DNA of 64,000 nt from Nannobrachium achirus (lineage: Eukaryota; Chordata; Actinopteri; Myctophiformes; Myctophidae). The stretch covers positions 5,304,703 through 5,368,702 of the forward strand of contig OY997655.1 of assembly GCA_963921795.1 (NCBI GenBank). Reading direction: 5' to 3'. The notes beneath the pieces are model-generated. The model was not told the DNA's origin. It was given only the letters and a program-made list of their open reading frames with translations, and did not search any database. This document shows, piece after piece, positions 34,051 to 46,879 of the stretch (within the stretch, counting starts at the first letter, position 1; each line of letters starts with the position of its first letter). A program made the translations under genes and the position numbers.

Positions 34051-34345
34051 ATGTACAGTATGCACTTGACCTGTATGTCAGCACTGTGTGTTTCTATTCC
34101 TTTTAATTTAATGTACAGTATGCACTTGACCTGTATGTCAGCACTGTGTGTTTCTATTCCTTTTAATTTAATGTACAGTATGCACTTGACCTGTATGTCA
34201 GCACTGTGTGTTTCTATTCCTTTTAATTTAATGTACAGTATGCACTTGACCTGTATGTCAGCACTGTGTGTTTCTATTCCTTTTAATTTAATGTACAGTA
34301 TGCACTTGACCTGTATGTCAGCACTGTGTGTTTCTATTCCTTGTC
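34051..34345. repeat. 60-bp minisatellite, five near-identical copies
   Basis: Unit begins GTACAGTATGCACTTGACCT. The period is a multiple of three, which keeps a reading frame open; there is no sign it is a gene. Confidence 0.97.
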
Positions 34346-34481
34346 ATTTTCTTTTTCTTTCTGTCTGTCCGTCTGTCTTGTCCTGTTGTATGTTATGTAG
34401 CAGCCTGCATGTCCAAGACAAACTTCCCTCTGGACCAAATAAATTAATCTTTAATCTTGAGGCCGTATTTCAGATACAGTG

Positions 34482-34545
34482 GAACATAGCCGATCTACAA
34501 GCTCACAAAGTGTTGTTTTGAGCTTGTAAGATTGGCTATTTTCAC
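34482..34545. repeat. Hairpin-family copy
   Basis: CATAGCCGATCTACAAGCTC and 'gagcttgtaagattggctat'. Confidence 0.75.
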
Positions 34546-34712
34546 AATTGTTGGGGAAATTATTACAAAACTACAGTTTTTTTTTCTTCTAAATTTTAGC
34601 AATGCATAGATATAAAAAAAAGAACATTGTTATGTTAATTGGTTTGATATACTTCATAACTGTCCACCAGTCTGTGGATCAGTCACCTCGGATGACCATC
34701 GTCCCTCGTGTC

Positions 34713-34868
<156 letters not shown>

Positions 34869-35888
34869 CAAAGGGAGTGGCAGTTGTGATCCAATAACCG
34901 GTGGCATGCTGACCATGCAGTGTCTATCGGAAGTGCTGGTCAAAAGTAACTAAGTACTGTACTCGAGTGAGTATTTACATTTTGGTTTTTATTTATGTTT
35001 CCAGTGCCACTCCACTACAGAGGAAAATATTGGAAATAGTTTTACTCCCCCACAATTGTTTAGTACTCTTGAATTAAGAGCGTCTGCTAAATGCTTAAAT
35101 TGTAAATTGTAACTTTGAAAATTGCAGATCAACAGTCACTCACATTACCATCACATCGTGATGGGCGGTGAATCAGATAATGTCAGATCAATTGGTGAAT
35201 GTGTACCTAACCTCGCCTACCAGGCTTTCTGGGGGAAAGCCTGGTGTTCGTTCACAACAGGTTGTTTGGTTTCTGCCTAAAGCGCGGAAACCACTAGAAG
35301 AAGCGGCATCGCTTTGATTTGGTTCTCTCCGTTTGTTTCCCCAATCCCTATTAAAATGCTGGAGTAGCCTAGTGTAGTCTTGCCATAGTCGCTAACAGTT
35401 GGACTAAAAGATGCATATACCAAACACATTTTTCAAAAGCAAAACTACTCCGCATCAAGGAGTTTATTAGGTAGGCCCTAAAAGTATGTCCTTGAGCGCA
35501 GGGGAATATTTTGGTTTAAAACTGAATCCGGTTTGATCTTTCCGGCAAATTGTAGTCCTTTGAGTACTACAACATGACGTGTTGTGGTTTCCGCTCCAGA
35601 CCGGTTACAACCCCGAAAAGTGAAGTGATCCCAGACTAATGTGTACCATGCACTTGTTTTGTAATTGTCATCTATCTACAAAGTAACTTCTTACTAAAGT
35701 TTAAAACATAATCACAGAGAAAAAGAGAGGAATTGTTTTACCCCTGAAATGAAATGAGTATGTAGTGGGAAAAAAAGGTAAATACTCATGTAACGTAAAT
35801 GTAGACTACTTAAACATGTATTTGAGTAAATGTACTCAGCACTACGGCTATAATCTCCTTGGTTCAAAGTGGCAGTGTGCTGACCGTG

Positions 35889-36024
<136 letters not shown>

Positions 36025-36356
36025 TATTAATTAATTAATGAGCTAATCTCCTTACTGTAGATCTGGCCTCCCCCAGGCCTTTACTCTGCCTGTGACAGTG
36101 GATTCTGTGGGAATGGAGCGGTTTGCTGCTATTTGTGGATTTCTGTTAAAAGAAATCCATTCCATTCCCATTGAAATGCATTGGCAGAATCCGCCCTCAT
36201 AGATAGAATAAATGTGCCTTGTGACCGTGCCCTTAAGTGTACTTTCTATGTTTGGTACTTTTAAGTACTTTTTGATACCGATAGGCTACTGTTGTACTTT
36301 TATTCAAGTAAATTTAGAATTCCGGACATAGTTTTTTCTGAAGTATTTCTACATTG

Positions 36357-36551
36357 CAGGGCCGGATCTAGCCTTTAGCAATAGGTGGGGCAGGAAGAAA
36401 TAAAGAAAGAAATGGGGGGACAAACAGCCTAAAACACCCGAAATGCATAGAAAAATTGGCACACTTATACCCATTTTTTTATTTTTTTGTTAGGTGGGCA
36501 GACATTTAGGGGGGCATTGCCCCCACTTGCCTATGCATAGATCCGGCCCTG
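36357..36551. mobile_element. hAT-type MITE with CAGGGCCGGATCTA ends
   Basis: Inverted ends CAGGGCCGGATCTA / TAGATCCGGCCCTG; a perfect 8-bp duplication ctacattg at 36349-36356 and 36552-36559. 195 bp. Confidence 0.92.
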
Positions 36552-36619
36552 CTACATTGCAGTAGGCTATTGATACTTTTTAGTAAAATATTTGAGTTCC
36601 TTTTTTTCCCACCACTGCA

Positions 36620-37360
36620 CTGTGCTGTCCAATAAAGGCAGAAAAAGCCTGCCAGAAATATCTATCTAAAAATAAAACAAGAAACGACACAGTCCTTTTA
36701 TACCAGTTTGTGCCTTGTGGAGCAGTTTAGTGGCTTTGTGGAATCCACTTGTGGAACCACTGGGAAGTGAATTCAGTCTTAACGATTTACATTATAGCAA
36801 TATAAATGTTATGATGGTTGTGAAGACTTGTTGTTAATTAAGTAATGCAGATGTTTAACAATAATTTACCTCTTGACAGTGTAAAATTAAACATTCTACC
36901 ACTTCTTGTGGTCACATGTTCAGATACTGGATTCTGATTGGCTTAAAACGGTGGTAAATCAGTCAACAACCTTGAGTTGGCTCATGGACCCCGCCCACTG
37001 TTGTGTTGCAGTTGTAACATTGCAAGTTACAACTGTGTTTTCTTTCATTTATATGGTCGGAGTGGTAGAAAAGCAGTTTACCATTCGAGGGTTGCGGCTA
37101 CGCCTCGTGGCACAACCCTGAAACAGTGGTAAATCAGCCAACAACCCACTCCCTCTCATGGTAAATGGCTTACATTTTTTACACTCTCAAGTTCTCCACT
37201 TGCCGTTGTCTTGGGGTTAATCCCACACGTTTTCAGCTCGAGTCCCAAAAGAGAACACAAACATACAAACACATTATGAATTATAACCTCATAAGCCCTA
37301 CTTCAAATACTAGCGGTTTGCTCCACTATGCCATGCGAAGTTCATTTCATTTAGAATAGT
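36620..37360. other. No gene seen
   Basis: Unclassified; a short direct repeat 'gtggtaaatcag' at about 36952 and 37126. Confidence 0.5.
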
Positions 37361-37362
37361 AA

Positions 37363-38060
<698 letters not shown>

Positions 38061-38069
38061 ACCCACACG

Positions 38070-38990
38070 GCCACGTATAGGGAGCCTGTGCTTCACACAG
38101 CTCCAAAAAACAGGATATACTTGTATTGGCGACCCATAAATGTTTCAGGGACAGATGGAACCTGGAGATGTGCCAAGAGGGAGGTCTGTTGGATCAGCTG
38201 ATCCTCACATATGGAGTACTGATGATGTCATCAGTATGACATCATAGATTGGCCATGACTCCATCATTGAGCATGTCTGACACATAAATCAATATTACTA
38301 GTCCTGTGCCCGGGGGTGAGCGATGAGGGATTGAATGTAGGAGTCTCAGAAGTAATGTTAGAGAACCCAGACCGGTGCCCGTTGGGCAGAACACTCACCA
38401 TCCATGTCCAGCACTCTTTTATGCCCATATATTCCCATATCGTGATGTCAGTCAGTGATGTTGGGCATTGCTACCATGGTGGCGACACTGTTTAGTATCA
38501 GTGATGTCAGCATGCAGACAGACATTCAGTACATGAATAGTTGGATATGAGACTAAGAGGGAGACAAATAATGAAATCTCCATATGGGCATATGGGCATA
38601 TGGGCATATATACTGTATATATGGGCATTAAAGGGAGACAGATGGATACAACGGTTACTCTGACAATGGCTATTGCATCACTGCGTGGTGCATTCCCAAC
38701 TTGCATGGTTCTCGAGTAGACCTACTGTAGTATTGAAAGAAAACTAGTGGAAAGGTAGGTTTGGAGCAGCTTTGGCGTTAGCTGAGAGTGAGTTCCACAG
38801 TGAGGGGAGGAGGGGCCGGGCGGCCCCTGAGAAGGCCCTGCTGTCACCCCAGGGTGGACGTCCAGGAGGCTGGTGGCATCACCTGACCTGAGGGAGGGGG
38901 AGGGGGAGGGGACGTGGTGTTGAGTTCAGAGAGGTGAGGAGCCTGGTTGTTGAGGGAATGGAATAACACTCAACTACTGTACTTCAGTGT
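38070..38990. other. No gene seen; ATATGG-rich
   Basis: Several 'catatgggcatatggg' repeats at 38580-38630 and TGATGTCA motifs. Confidence 0.45.
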
Positions 38991-38999
38991 TCACACAAT

Positions 39000-40250
39000 T
39001 TTAAATCAATTTACATCCCAGAACACATCTTTTACCGGCTCATTTTAACAGCCTTAAATGGCTCAAAGTTGAGCAAAGAGTCCCCCAAATAAAAATGTGT
39101 ATGGTGCATAGGATTATAAATAATGTTGCACCTAAATACTTACATGAATATTTTCTTAAGGTCAGCACAGTACACAGGTACTCAACTAGAGGAAGCTCTA
39201 CCAACTTTGTGCCTTAAGCCGGCAGCAGACTAGCCGACAATCGGGCATTTTAATTACCCTCCCGACAATCGGGCGGCCTCCGACTGAAACGGGCCCGACT
39301 ATCGGGCATAAATGTCTTCTAGCGTGAGGGCTCACGGATTCAATCTGAGCACCGCCGAGTGGCTCGGAGGGCGATCGGGACCAGCCCGACTCTTTTCAAA
39401 CATGTTTGATATTTTTCTGGGATCCCTCGTCTGGAACAGCAGCGGGTGACCAAGAGAAAGACAGCTGCTGATCGACAGATCTCTCTCTCTCTTTTTCTCT
39501 CTCTCCATCTCTCCCTCCCTCCCTCTCTCTCTCACTCACACACATGTACAGGCGCGCACACGCAGCCACGCACACACTTTTCATACCGTCCACATCCATC
39601 CGCCCAGGTTGTATCATGATTGCTTGCGATGGGAATTAAAACTCCTTATTGGAGTGTTTTTTCCTCCATTGCGCGAAGCGATGCGATGGTGTGTTGTGTG
39701 GATAATACGTTAATGTGTTTGTGTGTGCGTGTGCGTGCGTGTGTTGCAAGGCGAAGCTCTCAGAACAGCCCCGTGACATTTTGTATTCATTATATTATGT
39801 ATTATTGCATTGTTCAGGCCCGACTCAATCTGAATAGAATCCTGTAGCGTGCGGAGCGCCCGACTGTTCAAAACGGCAAGTGTGAGCCCGTTTAGATTAT
39901 CTGGTCAGAGAATCAGAAAAAATGATCCTGTAGTGTTTAATTCTACCCGATTCAGTCGGGCCAGATTATCTGTTAGTGTATGGCCAGCCTTATGCATTCA
40001 ACAGTTGCATTGGCCAAAGTTCATTCCTGTATACTGCAACAGTTGCATGGAATGATCTACCCAAAATAATTAAGTCTACTACCTCCATGGCTAGCTTCAA
40101 GTCATCCCTAAAGAGCTGGCTCATTGCCAACTCTTTTAAGAACATACATTTCACACACCTGACCCAAAATATTTTCAAACCAGGGGGCCAAAATGATGGA
40201 CATTATTGATCTACTTGTATAGCTATACATTTGACATTTTCTGTCAAAAT
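39000..40250 (+). pseudogene. LINE ORF2 3' fragment split by a transposon
   Basis: Right part (about 39994-40200): AFNSCIGQSSFLYTATVAWN, then DLPKIIKSTTSMASFKSSLK, a C-terminal pattern of fish non-LTR reverse transcriptases. The left part before 39212 reads 'VHRIINNVAPKYL' and 'STRGSSTNFV' in another frame. The two parts are separated by the element at about 39213-39990. Confidence 0.6.
39213..39990. mobile_element. hAT-like element with TAAGGCTGGCCATAC-type ends
   Basis: The right end, inverted, reads TAAGGCTGGCCATACACTAA; the left reads TAAGCCGGCAGCAGACTAGC. The interior holds 'cgacaatcgggc' and CT-rich text. Exact boundaries uncertain by a few bases. Confidence 0.6.
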
Positions 40251-40427
40251 TCAATTTTGTATACATTCTTATACAAAATCAATAATATTTCTAGACACAT
40301 ATAGACCGAGCCCAGAGGAGGGCTTCTCAAAGTGGGTGCTGGGGCACCCTAGGGTCCAGGGGAGTCCAGGGGAAGCTCGGAATACATTGATAAATATTTG
40401 AAATCCATCAACGTCACTTCAGTTTAA

Positions 40428-40614
40428 CCACTTATGCTTAGTAAAACGGACCTGAGCTGCACTGTACTTGGTGTGATTCTTTTCCAGCCTACACTAGCCT
40501 ACACCAAGTCTCTTCACCAAAAAATAGCAGATCTGCAAGTTCGCAACGCGTTGTGAGCTTGCGTTATCCATGGTGAAAGTTCTCCACAGAACAGGAATGC
40601 TGGGGTTTAAGTCG
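40428..40614. mobile_element. TTAA-flanked CCACTT element with hairpin core
   Basis: TTAA at 40424-40427 and 40615-40618; core hairpin 40519-40565, AATAGCAGATCTGCAAGTTC with a truncated right arm. Same family as 8016-8206. Confidence 0.75.
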
Positions 40615-40716
40615 TTAAAAGTCAATTATAAATTTATCATTTTCAAACTCAACCTATAATGGTAACAGGTATTCTCTCGTGACGTACCGTATCTTAGTAA
40701 CAATGTAATTTAGGAG

Positions 40717-41150
40717 CAGGGACGTGCAGAGAATGTTAGAGAGGCAGGGACTGACATTTCTAAAAGGGTCTTTAGTTGAGAATATCTAAAATAGCAGACC
40801 TCCAAGCTCACAGCACGTCGCGCTGTTGTGAGCTTGGAGATTTGCTTTTTTGGGTGCTTGGTATCAACTGAACTAAGCATCAACAAGTGAATACTGGAGA
40901 TGTGGCCTAATGGCATAGATTTCTACACAGAGAGGGCAATTCTTTCAACATAAGAAGCTGCATTCAAGTTCAGGAGAGTTTGGAGAAGGCAATTCTCTTG
41001 AATGCTGCCTTCAGTATGGCATGGAATGATGGAAAGAGGGGGACATTTGCATAACTACATTCATGGTCTAGAGAGGACACTTTTTACAGATGGATAAAAG
41101 GTCAGGGGCTCAAGCTCCCTTTGATGTCTATGTGTGCACGTACATGCCTG
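40717..41150. mobile_element. hAT-like CAGGGACGTGCA element with hairpin
   Basis: Ends CAGGGACGTGCAGAG and 'gtgtgcacgtacatgcctg'. The hairpin at 40788-40852 has CTCCAAG in the left arm and CTTGGAG in the right, a matched change from the consensus CTACAAG. Confidence 0.75.
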
Positions 41151-41169
41151 TTCAGGGGTGCCATGGCTG

Positions 41170-41454
41170 AAAAAGTGAGAATTTAAGGACTTTTTAATAC
41201 CTCTAAAATGACAAATTAAACATTGGCCAAATTGTCAAATGTTAGAGGCAGAAATTGTGAAAATAGCAGATCTACATAATCACAACGGCTCGCAACGCGA
41301 GGCGTTGTGAGCATGTAGATCAGCTATTTTCACAATAGAAGCGTGCTATACAAAATGTAATGCCTCAACTCTTAGTGCTCGTCAGGGTGGGGCGGTCCCC
41401 AGTTAAAATATATTGTTTTGGGGGTCACGGCCTGAAAAGGTTTGAGAACCACTG
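41170..41454. mobile_element. CAGTGGTTCTCAAAC element with hairpin
   Basis: The right end GGTTTGAGAACCACTG is clear; the left end is worn. The hairpin 41256-41333 has arms of about 34 bp. Confidence 0.65.
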
Positions 41455-41540
41455 CTGTAGTGTACAAGCCTTGCCCGGCCCGGACACATACATGATGACC
41501 GCTGATGACACAGCAGGCTCCTTGGAAATCCATACGGTCA

Positions 41541-41658
41541 TAAATAATCTTCAGCTAATCTTCCAGGAGGCTCCCAGATTAACAGCAGGCGAGCGGCCAA
41601 ACACAGCCAGAGAGGACAGAGGAGGAGGAGGAGGAACAGAGCCGAGCACACAGGAGAG
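41541..41658 (+). promoter_or_regulatory. Candidate promoter and first untranslated exon
   Basis: A TATA-like CATAAATAA (about 41538-41546) is followed by a purine-rich, GC-rich stretch ending in a good donor, GGAGAG|gtaggt at 41658. It could be exon 1 of a plus-strand gene whose coding exon is at 48201. Inference only. Confidence 0.25.
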
Positions 41659-41861
41659 GTAGGTTTTTATGGGACTTGTAATCATACAAGTAGAATTTCT
41701 AATGCATTTACACTTTTGTTTTACCGTCGGATTCGTGGGAGCCTACCTGGATTAGTCCATTATGACCTAAGGCCAATTCTTCAAAATACCATCTAAGCAA
41801 AATAAATTTCAAACACTTTCAGGATAAAAAAAAAGTTTAAAAAAAAAAAAAAAAAAAAGAG

Positions 41862-41914
41862 GCAGATGTAGTGTGTGCTGCGCTGTGAGCTTGTACACAT
41901 CTGCTATTTTTGAA
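41862..41914. repeat. Hairpin-family copy, partial
   Basis: GGCAGATGTAG and 'gagcttgtacacatctgcta', a member of the GATGTAC sub-type, after a poly-A tract (41838-41859). Confidence 0.6.
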
Positions 41915-41969
41915 TAGGCAACGCTAAAATCTCAATCTCATTCAATGTCAAATGGGCTATACTATAGGG

Positions 41970-42125
41970 CCGGGGGCAGTTCTCCATTCCTAAACCTGCC
42001 ATTCCTAGTTCCTACCCACTGCAATTCCTACTGATGTTAGGGTTAGGGTTTGGTTTGCTTTAGGTTGTCACTGCCTCCGTAGGAATGGCAGTGCCTAGGA
42101 ATGGCAGGTCTAGGAATGGAAAGGG
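41970..42125. repeat. Inverted repeat around telomere-like TTAGGGTTAGGG
   Basis: 'attcctaaacctgccattcc' and 'aggaatggcaggtctaggaat' flank TTAGGGTTAGGGTTTGG (about 42040). Confidence 0.65.
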
Positions 42126-42129
42126 CCGC

Positions 42130-42700
42130 AACTTCACAGCGATGAATCTACCGATAAGCATCCAGAATAATCGAGAAGCACGTTTTTGTTTTCTTTTTCC
42201 GAAGACATCATTTTCTAAATATACATATCAACAAAAGATTAGCCACACGTTGTTTCATACTTGATAGAGCATCGTGTTGTGAGCCTGTAATTTTTACTGT
42301 TTAAATTGTTTTACTATTATGACATACATGCCCAAAATAGTAATAATCATTTGAATATAAATGATTAAACCTATATTATTATTATCATTATTATTTATCA
42401 AACATTGCCCTCTTCATGTGATAATGTGTATACATTGGCTATTATGTAGTTAATATTTTGACCAACAAAAGTTGCTAGCTATCTGTAGGGGTTGAAGCGA
42501 CATATGGATGCTGTTCTTGGTACTTTATTGCATATTATCTGTAAAGTGTTGCAGAATGTATAGCTATACAAGTAGAACAATACCATATTCATCACGTGGT
42601 GATCTCAGTCTGTTGTTGCTTACTTTTATTGCATTATTCTTTATGATTTACCGTACAGAGAGAGGAGTTAAAGTGTGATAAATGTTAACATGGACGATGT
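42130..42700. other. No gene seen
   Basis: AT-rich unclassified. Confidence 0.5.
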
Positions 42701-42720
42701 GTTTGTTTTGTTCACCACAG

Positions 42721-42784
42721 ACTTCACTAAACGCCAGATCAGCAAAGACATCCTGGGCCAATCCCTTCCTCTCAGACGCACCAC
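42721..42784 (+). other. Candidate small exon
   Basis: TTGTTCACCACAG | 64 nt | gtaagt: both splice sites are strong. One frame reads FTKRQISKDILGQSLPLRRT. Not recognised; it might be an untranslated exon of the 48201 gene. Confidence 0.3.
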
Positions 42785-43199
42785 GTAAGTCTCCACCAAG
42801 GTCATCATAGACTAGAGCAGGGGGTTTGACGCTAGCGCTGGCCCGACTGACCGTGGCAAGTAAATAAAACGTTGGGGCAAGTGGTGTTTGCTTTCAGGTT
42901 GCCCGATGGGCAAGTGCATTCCGTCTTCATTAAATATTATATATGAAATATTATCATGAAGAACAATGCTACTTTTTTACAAACAATTTGCAACAATTCT
43001 CTTGCACTCGTTCTGTTTTTTATTTTTTTTATTTTAAGTGACTGTCTTTACTCGACAGTTATTGATTGGATTCTACATGAATGTGTTCTATGAGCGGTAA
43101 AGTTACACATTATTTTATAATGGACGATTAACTTTTTGGGCAAGTGGCCATGACCTTTGGGCAAGCAGAACATGACTTATTTTTATCAATGCAATTGAT

Positions 43200-43726
43200 A
43201 GAAAGTACAATTGGCGCAGTGGTTAGCGCTTCGCCTCACAGCTAGAAGGTCCTGGGTTCGATTCCCGCCGGGGGACGCTGTGGGCGCTGGCGGCGTGTTC
43301 CTCCTCCGCGTCATCAGCGCCCACACCCTAGGTGGGGTTGGCGATAGGGCCTTTCTGTGTGGAGTTTGCATGTTCTCCCCGTGTCTCCTAGGGTTGATAC
43401 CCTCACAAAAACATGCACGTAATCCTGGTCTCAATAATGCCTCCCCCTGGCCAGCCGGGGCGCCTGATGGAGGGGAAAGGAACTGGTTGGAATAACGTGT
43501 TCCTTACCACGCGCTACGTCCAAACCAGGGAAATCTCCACTGTCAGGTGAAAAGAAGCAACTTGGACTCCTCATGCATAGAAGGAAGCATGAGGTCAGTC
43601 CGTTGTCTCCCCAGGCGCGGCAGAGGGAGAGCAGAGCCCAGGATTACATAGGCAATTAGCACTGGGTGAAAAAATGGGTTACAAAATTGTGGGATAAAAA
43701 TTATTAAGTAAAGAAAGTACAATTGG
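43200..43726 (+). mobile_element. tRNA-derived SINE with 15-bp target duplication
   Basis: agaaagtacaattgg flanks both sides (43200-43214; 43712-43726). The head has A-box-like 'tggcgcagtggttagcgc' and B-box GGTTCGATTCC. The central part, 'tttctgtgtggagtttgcatg', is the conserved core of vertebrate V-SINE-type elements. Confidence 0.85.
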
Positions 43727-43729
43727 AAA

Positions 43730-44690
43730 ATACAAAGAAAACAGAAAGAAATATAATTACAGTGCAGGAAAACAATTTAAAAGGGCAGCTTTTTTGCCAT
43801 TATTTAAAATAACTAAGAGACACAGCAGAGCTCATCTGGGAGTTTGATCTAGAAATGATGGTTTAGTTCTGATCAGTTCTGTGTTCTACCTGTCACGTGG
43901 GTATACGGAGTATGCTGTGCAGATTTTTTTTTTAAGCGTCTGCCCTCATGAACCTTTCAAAGTAGCATATCTGATAGGCATTATGCACTGGCGTCTGCCC
44001 TGGTCACACAAATAGCCACGGATCATAGATTATAGTATGCCCTTAATAAAAGTCTAGAACACACCACTGGATATGATTCTGAGGGAAAGCAGACTTGTCC
44101 AGGATGACCTGAGAGCTCTGGATGGTTTATGATGATAATCGCACAAGATCACACATATTTTTGGCCCTAAAACCGAGATGGCTTGAGTGAAATTCCCCAA
44201 ATCCTGTTCTGTGCTATTCAGGGAACCTTTACAAAGATATAAGAACACGAGTAATACCTGTTTAATACCTGTTTTATACCTGTTTAATACCTGTTTAATA
44301 CCTGTTTAATACCTGTAATACCTGTTTGCTCCATACTCTCGGTATTAGAAAGGACTGGAATGTAAATCGTACCTTTGGGCTTTTAGATCGACAATGTTTT
44401 GAGACGTGATACCGCATACACAGAGATTTTTGAGCTTACAACTCAAGATTTCTCAACCTAACCTAGCCTATATAGGACAAAAAGGTGTAGTACTTAATCA
44501 TAATGTTGTGCTCATGCCCAGTTATGTCTGTCGTTCACAAATGAATAGCGTAAGGCAGGGCCTATCGAAATAAACTAGTTTGATAACAAACTACTTGTTT
44601 GGTGTTATCAAACCACCACTAATTGTGGGCTTGTAGATTTTCATTTAGGTGTAAAGGGTGGGGAGTGGGGGCACACCAAGTACATTGCCA
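43730..44690. other. No gene seen
   Basis: Unclassified; a worn hairpin half near 44615-44645. Confidence 0.45.
44263..44330. repeat. 14-bp tandem repeat 'tacctgtttaatacctgttta'
   Basis: About five short units. Confidence 0.85.
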
Positions 44691-44823
44691 ACCCCTTAGT
44701 TGAGAGAGAGATGAAGCAGGGACCCCCACAACCTTTTCATAGATTCCTTATAGTTTCATCGTTTGACAGCACAATCATCAGTGTATTTTGGATTCCTGTC
44801 AATTTGTGTTTTCAGATATTTAA

Positions 44824-45878
44824 CCACTTGAACCGTCAATACTTAATACACCTGACCTTTCAATCTGTACTTGATCTGCTCTTTTCCCCCTCTACACCAA
44901 ACATCTTTGCCAAAAATAGCCGATCTACAAGCTCACAACGCCTCACGCTGCTTGAATAGCTGCACACCTGGGGGCCCTCAAGGGTAACGTACGCCCTTAT
45001 TTGAGAAATCTGGGCGTGGTCTTTGACCAATCCATGCACTTGGACAATCATGTCAAATCACTCACACGCACCTGTTTCTTTCACCTCCGAAATATTGCAA
45101 AACTCCGGACCATCGTATCCCACTCTGAACTTGAAATGGCTGTACATGCTTTCATCTCATCCAGGCTAGATTACTGTAACTCCATTTTTACCTGTCTCAA
45201 CAAAACATCCGTTGACAAATTGCAGCTGGTTCACAACGCTGCTGCCAGGTTACTCACTAGATCCAAAACGTCATGTCACATCACCCCCATTCTAGCCTCT
45301 CTGCACTGGCTCCCGGTACACTACAGGATCCACTTCAAAGTCCTCACGTTTACCTACAGAGCAATTCATGGCCCAGCCCCTACGTACATCTCAGAAATTA
45401 TCCGTCCCACCCCTACCACTCGCTCACTCAGATCCGCTGATAAACACCTCCTTGATGTCCCTTGGACAAATCTAGTAACCAAGGGCGACCGAGCCTTTGA
45501 GGCCATAGCCCCAAAGCTCTGGAACGCCCTCCCCCTGGACCTAAAAATGGCCCCCTCAGAAGCCTCCTTTAAGAGGCATCTGAAAACACACATGTTCAGA
45601 CAGGCCTTTGGTCACTTATAGGCATCCTTGTTTTTTACTGTTCTTTTGTATTCCGTGTTACTGTGGGTGTTTTAATTTATTGATGTCTTCTTTGCAACTG
45701 TAGAGCTTATTTTTATTTTATTTTGTATCTCTGCAACTTTTATTGAGTATTGTGTATCTGTAAAGCACTCTGTGCATTCGTGCTGTGAAGATGTGCTATA
45801 TAAATAAAGTTCATTCATTCATTCATTGTAGATCTGCTATTTTTGGCTAAAGTTCTCAGAATATGGACGTTCAAGTGG
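44824..45878. mobile_element. TTAA-type CCACTTGAACC element, hairpin split by a LINE
   Basis: TTAA at 44820-44823 and a worn TTAT at 45879-45882; ends CCACTTGAACC and 'gttcaagtgg'. Left hairpin arm AATAGCCGATCTACAAGCTC; the right arm is reduced to TGTAGATCTGCTATTTTTGG after the LINE. Confidence 0.8.
45001..45621 (+). pseudogene. L2-like LINE reverse transcriptase, C-terminal 206 residues
   Basis: The open frame LGVVFDQSMHLDNHVKSLTR, then the typical SRLDYCNSIF, KLQLVHNAAARLLTR, ITPILASLHWLPVHYRIHFK, LTFTYRAIHGPAPTYISE and LWNALPLDLK blocks, matches the C-terminal part of the reverse-transcriptase ORF of L2/CR1-type LINEs. No catalytic FADD region is included (5'-truncated). The 3' tail ends 'taaataaagttcattcattc' at about 45827. 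The frame is still uninterrupted, so the insertion is young. Insertion limits about 44952-45827. Confidence 0.85.
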
Positions 45879-46083
45879 TTATTATAATAAAAAGGAGAAA
45901 AGGTTTTCTATCACGCAAAGATTTGGAGGACCCCCTGTAATAACTCTGAGGACCCCCTAGGGGTCCGGGACCCCCTGTTAAAGACCCCTGCTATAGGGCA
46001 TAGCAGTGGCAGCTATCTTGTGGTTAAAAAAGAAAGGAAAAAAAAAGAAAAGCCCATAGAGATTTCCAGATGTAAGTCTAGAA

Positions 46084-46879
46084 CAGACCTGGGCCGGGGC
46101 CGTATACATGCAGCCCTTTGGTTCACTCTGACCGGCCCGTGTAGGGTTAATGGAAAATTACAAAATAAGCACAATGATGTTCTAATTCTACCTCATTGAT
46201 TGATTGATTGAAGACTTTATTAGAAGTTTGCATAGGAAAAGGTACAGTTTCATGACGGTACAGTTCACTGGTACAAGGTCTACTAAAAGGAGATCCATGA
46301 AAAGACTAAGCTTATTTCCACTGGAAACCATTGAAGTATCTCATATAACATTGAATGACAGACAAATAGAACACAGTACTATGCAGTAGATATGTAAAGA
46401 AAAACAAAAAAGAAAACAGTAAGTCTAAACAAACAGTATATACAAAGAAGGGGCAGGGGAGGGTAGGGTTGGGCTAGGTTCATTTTTTTACCAGTTGCGA
46501 ACGGCTGCTGCCTGTAAGTGGTTTTTCAGGGCAATTTTAAAGGATGCTAGTGATCCACTCTCATGCATGGACTAAAGCTGCATTGCTTTTATTTGTATGT
46601 TTTTTACTCACATACATATGGATGCAATGCGTACATCAGCACATGTTCGTGATCATTGGATCGGTGTCTCAATAAAGAAAAAAGAAAAGTCGATGCCGAA
46701 TGCCAGGTTTTCAATAAAAGTTGGACTGCTAAGTATTTAATTACTGAAGTCGGAGGTAAAGCCGTGTGTTTCGTTTGCGGGGAGCACATCTTGCGGGGAG
46801 CACTGCCTTTTGGCCCGGCCCTCCACGATATTTTCTGTTGTTCATATGGCCCCATGGAAAGAATAATTGCCCACCCCTC
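46084..46879 (+). mobile_element. hAT element with BED-like zinc-finger remnant
   Basis: A perfect 8-bp duplication gtctagaa at 46076-46083 and 46880-46887; ends CAGACCTGGGCC and, inverted, GAGGGGTGGGCAATT. The frame 46656-46800 reads KRKVDAECQVFNKSWTAKYL and AVCFVCGE, the N-terminal zinc-finger segment of domesticated and active hAT (GTF2IRD2/ZBED-type) transposases. The remaining transposase is absent. Confidence 0.8.

Larger units (their letters stand above)
44700..45998. mobile_element. hAT-type element copy 2 with three nested insertions
   Basis: Inverted relative to 7399-8368: 'gttgagagagagatgaagca' to 'gaccccctgttaaagacccctg'. It contains a TTAA-type element (44824-45878), whose hairpin (44914-44950 / 45828-45848) is split by an L2-like LINE tail. 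Confidence 0.8.

Noticed and set aside
34051..34521. 156-residue frame with repeated YSMHLTCMSALCVSIP
   Set aside because: Near-identical 60-bp repeats; no support as a gene.
43211..43290. A tRNA gene
   Set aside because: A- and B-box-like text exists but no acceptor stem; it is the head of a SINE with target duplications.
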